DNA of 64,000 bases from Plutella xylostella. Lineage: Eukaryota; Arthropoda; Insecta; Lepidoptera; Plutellidae. Shown piece after piece: positions 57,091 to 64,000 of this stretch; the first letter of the stretch is position 1, and the number at the start of each line of letters is the position of its first letter. The stretch spans positions 1,250,001 through 1,314,000 of the forward strand of contig NC_063997.1 in NCBI RefSeq assembly GCF_932276165.1, in the 5' to 3' direction. Under the pieces are notes generated by a model. It did not search any database. It was given only the letters and a program-made list of their open reading frames with translations, and was not told the origin of the DNA. A program made the translations under genes and the position numbers.

Positions 57091-59993
57091 CGGTCACGGT
57101 AACGGCGGGGCAGGGGGTGCGAAGAATCTCCGGCAGAGAGTCGGCTACCAGACCCTTGCACCTGGCAACATATAACGCACGGACACTGAGGGAAGACGTG
57201 AAGATAGAGGAGCTGGAAGAGGAAATCAGCAAGCTAAAATGGGACATTATAGGGTTATCCGAATTCCGACGAGAGGGAGAGGATACGGAAATTCTCCAGT
57301 CCGGAAACTTGCTGTACCACCGGGAGGGCGACCAACTGTCCCAAGGGGGTGTCGGGTTCATCGTCAACAAGTCCCTCGTCAACAACATCGTTGAAATCGG
57401 AAGTGTGTCGGCACGGGTTGCGTACCTCATCCTGAGAATATCTAAACGATACTCAATGAAGGTCATACAGGTTTACGCACCCACATCTAAGCACACCGAT
57501 GATGAGGTCGAACTTGCGTATGAAGACGTATCGTCTGCCCTGCGTAAGCTCACTACTCATTTCACGGTGGTGATGGGAGACTTTAACGCGAAACTCGGAA
57601 AACAAGAAGGCGGCGAGACGAAAGTGGGGTCACATGGATTTGGAGTCCGGAACCATCGTGGGCAAATGCTGGCTGACTTCTTGGAGAAGGAGGGCCTCTA
57701 TATGATGAACTCCTTCTACAAGAAGAAGCCACAAAGGAAGTGGACGTGGATTAGCCCCGATGGGAAGACTAAAAACGAGATCGACTTCATATTGACGGAT
57801 AAGAAGCACATATTCAATGATGTCTCAGTGATCAGTAGGGTTAAGACCGGCAGCGATCACCGACTCGTAAGAGGCACTTTGAATATAAACTGCAAAATAG
57901 AACGCTCCCGTCTAATGAAGTCCACGCTCCGCCCTACTCCTGCTCAAATCCAGGATCCCGAAAGCTTTCAGTCTGAGCTTTGCGACCGCCTGATATGTTT
58001 AGAGAATTGCGTTACAGTTGACGATTTAAATAATAGGTTTGTGGAAACTGTCCGAGAGGTAGGATCGAAATATTTTTCGTCCCGAACCAACCGAGGACCT
58101 CAAAAACTCTCAGATGGGACTCTGAGTCTCATAAGAGAACGGAGAGAAATGAGGTTGCAGTCTTCAGTTGATATGGTCGAATACAGACGTCTAAACAGAC
58201 AGATCGCCAAAGCAAGACGTTGCGATATGAGACGCTACAATTGCAAGCGCATTCAAGACGCAATAGAGCAAAACAAGGGCTCCAAAGTCTTTGCTAGAGA
58301 TCGACCTGTTCGGCAGACTCTGTTGACCCAACTGAAGACCGACACTGGCAACACCGTTTCATCAGTGCCCGAAATTCTGGGAGAAATTGAGAGATTCTAC
58401 GGACAGTTATACACCACAACACAAAACCCTATTACCAGCGGTGCTCACGACAGCCGAGCGCCACTCACCCGACACTATACCGAAGATATTCCGGACGTCA
58501 GTCTAGACGAGATTAGTATAGCTCTCAAACAGCTAAAAAACAACAAAGCTCCGGGAGATGATGGAATAACGACAGAACTTCTGAAAGCCGGCGGTAGACC
58601 GATTTTAATAGCACTTCGGAGGCTGTTTAATTCCGTCATACTCGAAGGCACAAGCCCGGAGGCATGGAGCAGAAGTGTAGTGACTTTGTTCTTCAAGAAA
58701 GGCAACAAAGCCCTATTGAAGAATTATAGACCCATTGCACTTCTGAGCCATGTGTACAAGCTGTTTTCGAGAGTTATTACGAATCGTCTCGAGCAAAGAC
58801 TCGACGACTTCCAGCCACCCGAACAAGCCGGGTTCCGAAAAGGCTATAGTACCATAGATCATATACACACGCTTCGGCAGGTTATACAGAAGACCGAGGA
58901 GTATAATCTACCTTTATGTCTAGCGTTTGTGGACTATGAGAAAGCCTTTGATTCTATTGAGCTCTGGGCGATGCTTCAATCCCTTCAGCGGTGCCATATA
59001 GACTATCGCTATATCGAGGTGTTGAGATGTATGTACAATGCTGCCACAATGTCAGTTCGATTACACGAACATAGCACAAAACCGATCCAGTTGCAAAGGG
59101 GCGTGAGACAGGGAGATGTTATTTCTCCGAAACTGTTCACCTGTGCACTGGAAGATGTTTTTAAGCTTGTAGAGTGGAAAAGACTGGGCATTAACGTCAA
59201 TGGCGAATATATCTCTCATCTACGATTTGCTGATGACATAGTTATTATGGCGGAAACGCTGGATGAGTTAGGCGAAATGCTCACAGACCTCAATGATGCC
59301 TCTAAACAAGTTGGGCTGAAAATGAACATGGACAAGACAAAGGTCATGTCGAACGAACATGTTTCATCATCGCCCGTAACTGTAGGAGGTGTCACCATCG
59401 AAGTTGTCGATCAGTATCCCTACCTAGGACAAGTGATCCGATTAGGTAAATCCAACTTCGATAAAGAGGTAGCTCGTAGAATCCAACTCGGATGGGCAGC
59501 CTTCGGGAAATTACGACACATCTTCACTGAAAACATACCTCAGTGTCTGAAAACAAACGTTTTCAATCAGTGCGTGTTGCCAGTGATGACTTACGGAGCC
59601 GAGACGTGGTGCTTCACCAAAGGGCTTATCCACAAGCTCAGAGTTGCTCAACGTGCTATGGAAAGGGCTATGTTAGGCGTGTCCCTGCGAGATAGGATTC
59701 GTAATGAAGAAATCCGCAGGAGAACTAAAGTTACCGACATAGCCAAAAGGATTAGCACGCTGAAGTGGCAATGGGCTGGCCACGTAGCCCGCAGAGCCGA
59801 CGACCGCTGGAGTAGAAAGGTTCTGGAGTGGAGACCCCGTGTCGGCAAACGGCGTGTCGGTCGCCCCCCAACCCGTTGGTCTGATGATCTGCGGAAGGTA
59901 GCGGGAAGCCGCTGGATGCAGATGGCGGGTGACCGTTTGGGGTGGCGATCGTTAGGAGAGGCCTATGTCCAACAGTGGACTACAGAAGGCTGA
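57030..59993 (+). CDS. RTE endonuclease-reverse transcriptase (open frame; conventional start lost or frameshifted)
   Basis: Copies the element's RNA into chromosomal DNA. Counting residue 1 at the GTG at 57117, an AP-type endonuclease fills about 15-245: YNAR (Asn20), SEF (Glu49), YAPT, GDFNAKLG (Asp155, Asn157), WTWISPDG, EIDFIL (Asp213) and SDH (Asp237, His238). Reverse transcriptase follows at about 465-735: KAPGDDGI, NYRPIALLSHVYK, FVDYEKAFDS, GVRQGDVISP and the catalytic FADD (Asp696, Asp697). The C-terminus has the RTE-type GRPPTRWSDDL and WRSLGEAYVQQW before TGA. The frame opens at 57030 but has no ATG until MKVIQVYAPT, inside the endonuclease. An upstream ATG ORF (56905-57090) in another frame is probably the true N-terminus, implying a one-step frame change between 57030 and 57090. 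HmRTE-e01-like. Confidence 0.9.
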   Translation, partial: WKKQSPGPQSPAAPLSRTPVAVTVTAGQGVRRISGRESATRPLHLATYNARTLREDVKIEELEEEISKLKWDIIGLSEFRREGEDTEILQSGNLLYHREGDQLSQGGVGFIVNKSLVNNIVEIGSVSARVAYLILRISKRYSMKVIQVYAPTSKHTDDEVELAYEDVSSALRKLTTHFTVVMGDFNAKLGKQEGGETKVGSHGFGVRNHRGQMLADFLEKEGLYMMNSFYKKKPQRKWTWISPDGKTKNEIDFILTDKKHIFNDVSVISRVKTGSDHRLVRGTLNINCKIERSRLMKSTLRPTPAQIQDPESFQSELCDRLICLENCVTVDDLNNRFVETVREVGSKYFSSRTNRGPQKLSDGTLSLIRERREMRLQSSVDMVEYRRLNRQIAKARRCDMRRYNCKRIQDAIEQNKGSKVFARDRPVRQTLLTQLKTDTGNTVSSVPEILGEIERFYGQLYTTTQNPITSGAHDSRAPLTRHYTEDIPDVSLDEISIALKQLKNNKAPGDDGITTELLKAGGRPILIALRRLFNSVILEGTSPEAWSRSVVTLFFKKGNKALLKNYRPIALLSHVYKLFSRVITNRLEQRLDDFQPPEQAGFRKGYSTIDHIHTLRQVIQKTEEYNLPLCLAFVDYEKAFDSIELWAMLQSLQRCHIDYRYIEVLRCMYNAATMSVRLHEHSTKPIQLQRGVRQGDVISPKLFTCALEDVFKLVEWKRLGINVNGEYISHLRFADDIVIMAETLDELGEMLTDLNDASKQVGLKMNMDKTKVMSNEHVSSSPVTVGGVTIEVVDQYPYLGQVIRLGKSNFDKEVARRIQLGWAAFGKLRHIFTENIPQCLKTNVFNQCVLPVMTYGAETWCFTKGLIHKLRVAQRAMERAMLGVSLRDRIRNEEIRRRTKVTDIAKRISTLKWQWAGHVARRADDRWSRKVLEWRPRVGKRRVGRPPTRWSDDLRKVAGSRWMQMAGDRLGWRSLGEAYVQQWTTEG

Positions 59994-60025
59994 GAGAGAG
60001 AGAGAGAGAGAGTACAACGAGTGGC

Positions 60026-60314
60026 CTACGCATCGTACACTAAATGTCTAGAAAAACTAAAGGAGTGTGAGTAGAGTTGGTGCCTCGTCGGCGTGGAGTT
60101 GTTATAATGTGCGAAGACCTTTACTCTCCCATCATTCGTCATGCTGCGGTCAGTCGAAAAGGTTCTATGGCACCTTTGCACGGAAATCACAAATTAACAA
60201 TCTTGAAAATTAAAAATCTTGGTTTAATGGAAAATGCTATACTAAAATATTTATTTGAAAAATAATCACAAGTCTATTATTTTACGGGTTGGGAAAATCT
60301 TTTCATGGTGAATC
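60026..60314. other. Spacer between the two RTE copies
   Basis: 289 bp of host sequence plus flanking target duplications. It includes a 62-codon ORF (60077-60265) with no features of note. This is the loop of the inverted repeat formed by the two RTE copies. Confidence 0.6.
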
Positions 60315-61739
60315 GCTTTCATTGTCTCTCTCTCTCTCTCTCTCTCTCTCAGCCTTCCGTAGTCCACTGTTGGACATAGGCCTCTCCTAACGATCGCCAC
60401 CCCAAACGGTCACCCGCCATCTGCATCCAGCGGCTTCCCGCTACCTTCCGCAGATCATCAGACCAACGGGTTGGGGGGCGACCGACACGCCGTTTGCCGA
60501 CACGGGGTCTCCACTCCAGAACCTTTCTACTCCAGCGGTCGTCGGCTCTGCGGGCTACGTGGCCAGCCCATTGCCACTTCAGCGTGCTAATCCTTTTGGC
60601 TATGTCGGTAACTTTAGTTCTCCTGCGGATTTCTTCATTGCGAATCCTATCTCGCAGGGACACGCCTAACATAGCCCTTTCCATAGCACGCTGAGCAACT
60701 CTGAGCTTGTGGATAAGCCCTTTGGTGAAGCACCACGTCTCGGCTCCGTAAGTCATCACTGGCAACACGCACTGATTGAAAACTTTTGTTTTCAGACACT
60801 GAGGTATGTTTTCAGTGAAGATGTGTCGTAATTTCCCGAACGCTGCCCATCCGAGTTGGATTCTACGAGCTACCTCTTTATCGAAGTTGGATTTACCTAA
60901 TCGGATCACTTGTCCTAGGTAGGGATACTGATCAACAACTTCGATGGTGACACCTCCTACAGTTACGGGCGATGATGAAACATGTTCGTTCGACATGACC
61001 TTTGTCTTGTCCATGTTCATTTTCAGCCCAACTTGTTTAGAGGCATCATTGAGGTCTGTGAGCATTTCGCCTAACTCCTCCAGCGTTTCCGCCATAATAA
61101 CTATGTCATCAGCAAATCGTAGATGAGAGATATATTCGCCATTGACGTTAATGCCCAGTCTTTTCCACTCTACAAGCTTAAAAACATCTTCCAGTGCACA
61201 GGTGAACAGTTTCGGAGAAATAACATCTCCCTGTCTCACGCCCCTTTGCAACTGGATCGGTTTTGTGCTATGTTCGTGTAATCGAACTGACATTGTGGCA
61301 GCATTGTACATACATCTCAACACCTCGATATAGCGATAGTCTATATGGCACCGCTGAAGGGATTGAAGCATCGCCCAGAGCTCAATAGAATCAAAGGCTT
61401 TCTCATAGTCCACAAACGCTAGACATAAAGGTAGATTATACTCCTCGGTCTTCTGTATAACCTGCCGAAGCGTGTGTATGTGATCTATGGTACTATAGCC
61501 TTTTCGGAACCCGGCTTGTTCGGGTGGCTGGAAGTCGTCGAGTCTTTGCTCGAGACGATTCGTAATAACTCTCGAAAACAACTTGTACACATGGCTCAGA
61601 AGTGCAATGGGTCTATAATTCTTCAATAGGGCTTTGTTGCCTTTCTTGAAGAACAAAGTCACTACACTTCTGCTCCATGCCTCCGGGCTTGTGCCTTCGA
61701 GTATGACGGAATTAAACAGCCTCCGAAGTGCTTTCATTG
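60315..61739 (-). pseudogene. 5'-truncated RTE copy, inverted, with 10-bp target-site duplication
   Basis: The element spans 60325-61729 on the minus strand, bracketed by GCTTTCATTG at 60315-60324 and 61730-61739 (the outermost GC may be shared with the element). It starts inside the reverse-transcriptase domain at the codons for residue 489 of the neighbour and runs to the same stop and a (GA)n tail. About 470 codons remain open, with only two amino-acid differences I can see (Asp706 to Glu, Asn804 to Lys). It lacks the endonuclease and the first RT motifs, so it cannot move by itself. The ORF's first 20-odd codons come from flanking DNA. Confidence 0.92.
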
Positions 61740-61770
61740 AATAATATAATAATATAATATAATATTTATA

Positions 61771-61991
61771 CTCGCGAGGAATAAAAAGTTCCAGTAACGA
61801 TAGCATCAAATTACTACTAAACGGAAAAGGCTAGCTTAATGACGCCGTCTGCAATATCAAACTACAAACAGTGCAGAAAATTACCAACTAATAACGTAAA
61901 TATTGCGTTCAAATTTGAAATGAAATGTTTTAAAAGGGGATATTAATTGTTGTTGGCATTTTGTAAGTGGAACTATTTAATTGCTCGTGAG
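61771..61991. mobile_element. MITE family M1
   Basis: CTCGCGAGGAATAAAAAGTT at the left and AAGTGGAACTATTTAATTGC, TCGTGAGT at the right. The internal AGCTTAATGACGCCGTCTGC block assigns it to the same subfamily as 18885 and 22272. Its left part provides the first codons of the ORF that runs into the truncated RTE. Confidence 0.7.
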
Positions 61992-62284
61992 TTTATTCGA
62001 CCTTCATCCTGAATGAAAAAATAATTAGGTGACTTGTATAGACTTTGGGCTTCGAGTGCAAGCGGATTACATTTAAAATTGAGTTATATTTTTAAAAATA
62101 GCTTTGTGTTCTCCATCTGGCTTCCCAGAGGGTTTCTATATTTATGGCCTGGCCGGCTGGACGCATAATATTGCAAATAGAAGTAGCATTGACTGTTGCA
62201 ATGTTACGTATGTTTGCAATAGCAATAGATAATGACTGTTTTTATTGAGCTATGATCTGTATAAGTTCCCTAACTTTAGACAAC

Positions 62285-62460
62285 AGAATGGTGTATTGGT
62301 TATAGTGACTCTAATTGCTAAGCCGAAGGTCCAGGGTTCGATCCTCGGCCGGGGCAGATATTTGTTTAAAGACACATATTTGTACTCGATTATTTTTAAT
62401 ATGTGTTTACGGTATTTGTGTAGATATAATCTCAGCTATAAAGAAAATAATATCAGCTGT
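62285..62460 (+). mobile_element. tRNA-derived SINE, family S1, partial
   Basis: GAATGGTGTATTGGTTATAG (A-box side), GGGTTCGATCCTCGGC (B box), CAGATATTTGTTTAAAGACA and TATTTGTGTAGATATAATCT. The 3' body is degenerate. Confidence 0.7.
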
Positions 62461-64000
62461 TATCACATTTCATTTCGCACTAGAAATCATGATGTATTAT
62501 AGAAAAAGCAAATTGACATCTGTGTCTAGTGCTGATCGAGACAAATCATTTCTTAGAACAAGCAATTCCATTTTGGCGAAACAAACTATTCGGCGAAGAT
62601 ACTAAGAAGTCCATTAACTCGGGGGACCACGTTATTAATCTTGGAAACTCCAGCACAATCAATAAAGGACAATATCGTCGTCAATCGGCAATCTCAGTGA
62701 TCACAAAGAGTGTCTACAAGGCAATATCTGCTTCTAAACACTCACGTAAGCTGTGCAGCCGACAACCACCTTAAACCTAACGACACAAAACCTAAACTCC
62801 TACATCCAACCAGTATCATTATCTGAGCGATCTCAGAAGTGATCGCACCTATCTTTGCTGAGGCTGAAGACCGTAACTCTTGGGGTTAGTGACTAGTTTT
62901 CCTTGAACTGAAGGAAGAAATTATTTGTGCGAATCGATAAGTGATACAGAGCTTGTTGGGAAATAAATCGACGGTGGCCGTGCTATCGACTCTTGAGATT
63001 ATTATTAACTAAGAGTAGACAGTCTGCAGATGTGCACTAACTATTCACAAGCTATGGCGCCAGAATAGTGTCACCAATATCACCCTCAATAGGCCGTAAC
63101 ATATTATTATATGGATATTATAATATGGCGGAATTAGGCGAAAACCAATGATAAATCATTTGCGTAGTCATTCCTAGTGGCCAAAGGTGCTACCCTACCA
63201 AGCATTCTTCTGTATTGCATTGAAAGGAAAATCTTTGGTGTTAAAAGTATTTTCCTACTAACAGTAGGAAGAAAGGCGAAATCTTGTGAACATGGATCTT
63301 AAGCTTTACAGTAAATGCTTATACCTACTTATCGGGTACAATGTTTTTCGTGTGCAATAAAAATAATATAGCGCGACTACTCCGTCCGGAAAACGAGGAC
63401 ACGTTAACACAAATACGAATATTACTTGAAGCTTAATGACACTTACAACTCATATATAATTTAACAACCTAGTTTTTGGAAAAAAATAAAGAACATAGTA
63501 GTAGGTAGCGGCTAGTGAAAACGTTTTCTCGGCAGTGACAAAGTTTTAAAAATGTTCCCCGAGCAAGTTTCGCCAGAGGATTTTTGTTCCCCTCTTTCGT
63601 TCGTTGACGGTTGACGGCTCCGTGCGGTGACTAAATTCATTCTGCTGTGCTGAAAGCCTGTCATTACTAACTGCTGAATCCCAAGTGGACCTAAAACTCG
63701 TGCAGTTAAGAGCCAGTTTTATACGACAGCCCCAACAAAGGATCCAGGGAAAGTGCCTGGCGCGAACCACTCTGTTTTCACTTATATCTTTTGTTGTTCT
63801 GCTCCCGCTAGCGGTAGAAAATTGCTAATTAAGTGGTAGCTTTATTTAGATGTTAACTTTACGACCAACTTTTCTGTGCTATGATTTAATTAAGGAAAAC
63901 TTCCCTGTAAGAGGTCGAAAATCAAGGTCTGGAATGAGTATCCGCATTGCGTATTTTGAAAGTTGAAATATAACAATACCACATTCTCAATCTACAAATG
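62461..64000. other. Unassigned right end of the window
   Basis: No gene supported. Two overlapping plus-strand ORFs at 62315-62774 begin in the SINE and have no splice context. A minus-strand ORF at 63546-63770 is likewise unsupported. A LINE-like 3' end (GTACAATGTTTTTCGTGTGC then AATAAAAATAATA) is visible near 63337-63367. Confidence 0.45.

Larger units (their letters stand above)
56802..60025 (+). mobile_element. Full-length RTE-clade non-LTR retrotransposon with 14-bp target-site duplication
   Basis: The element spans 56816-60011 (3196 bp) and is bracketed by perfect GTACAACGAGTGGC repeats at 56802-56815 and 60012-60025. It has a short GC-rich 5' UTR, the coding region, almost no 3' UTR and a (GA)n tail, the compact plan of RTE elements (usually about 3.2-3.3 kb). 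The perfect duplication and open reverse-transcriptase frame mark a young, possibly active copy. Confidence 0.93.

Noticed and set aside
57008..57466. 152-codon minus-strand ORF over the RTE 5' end
   Set aside because: Antisense of the endonuclease frame; the plus-strand frame carries the catalytic motifs.
60494..61333. Plus-strand ORFs within the truncated RTE, also present in reverse at 59009-59848
   Set aside because: Antisense shadows of the reverse-transcriptase frame in both copies.
62315..62774. Overlapping 96- and 81-codon plus-strand ORFs
   Set aside because: They begin in a SINE, lack splice context and show no recognisable motif; kept only as unassigned.

Overview
The window is nuclear DNA from an insect, almost certainly a moth or butterfly (Lepidoptera). 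The evidence is AT-rich sequence, small multi-exon genes with GT-AG introns, and a dense load of repeats I recognise as lepidopteran: an RTE-clade retrotransposon of the HmRTE-e01 type, short 5'-truncated RTE tails ending in (ATG)n/(ATC)n, several tRNA-derived SINE families, Helitron-like fragments and many MITEs. There are no rRNA genes, no convincing tRNA genes, no CRISPR arrays and no bacterial-style operons.

The only host protein-coding genes I can support lie at 7.8-17.1 kb on the minus strand. There are three consecutive genes, which I call C (7855-9485, 150 aa), A (11403-14116, 568 aa) and B (15185-17105, 276 aa). I assembled them from exons with good splice sites and consistent reading phases; most exons are too short or too fragmented to show as long ORFs. 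Each encodes a signal peptide followed by a cysteine-poor, highly charged secreted protein. In all three the first coding intron is phase 0 and the second is phase 1, and exon 2 ends in a short basic stretch. This looks like a diverged tandem family. I do not recognise it, and it is the best candidate here for an undescribed system.

The rest is a repeat landscape. From 17 to 38 kb there are scattered MITEs, SINEs and LINE ends and no convincing gene. From about 38.15 to 52.23 kb there is a direct tandem duplication of an ancestral unit of about 3.8 kb. The two copies later gained different insertions, so each copy preserves the empty site for insertions in the other. Unit 1 carries a 2.7-kb non-coding retroposon with a 22-bp target-site duplication and an internal minisatellite, a 0.56-kb repeat and a LINE 3' end. 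Unit 2 carries a 1.94-kb TA-flanked element with terminal inverted repeats, a Helitron-like fragment, MITEs and a 68-bp RTE tail.

At 56.8-60.0 kb lies a full-length RTE retrotransposon (3.2 kb, perfect 14-bp target-site duplication) with an apparently intact endonuclease-reverse transcriptase frame. About 310 bp away is a 5'-truncated, near-identical copy in the opposite orientation (60.3-61.7 kb, own 10-bp target-site duplication), giving a 1.4-kb inverted repeat. The last 2.3 kb contains a MITE, a SINE and otherwise unassigned sequence.
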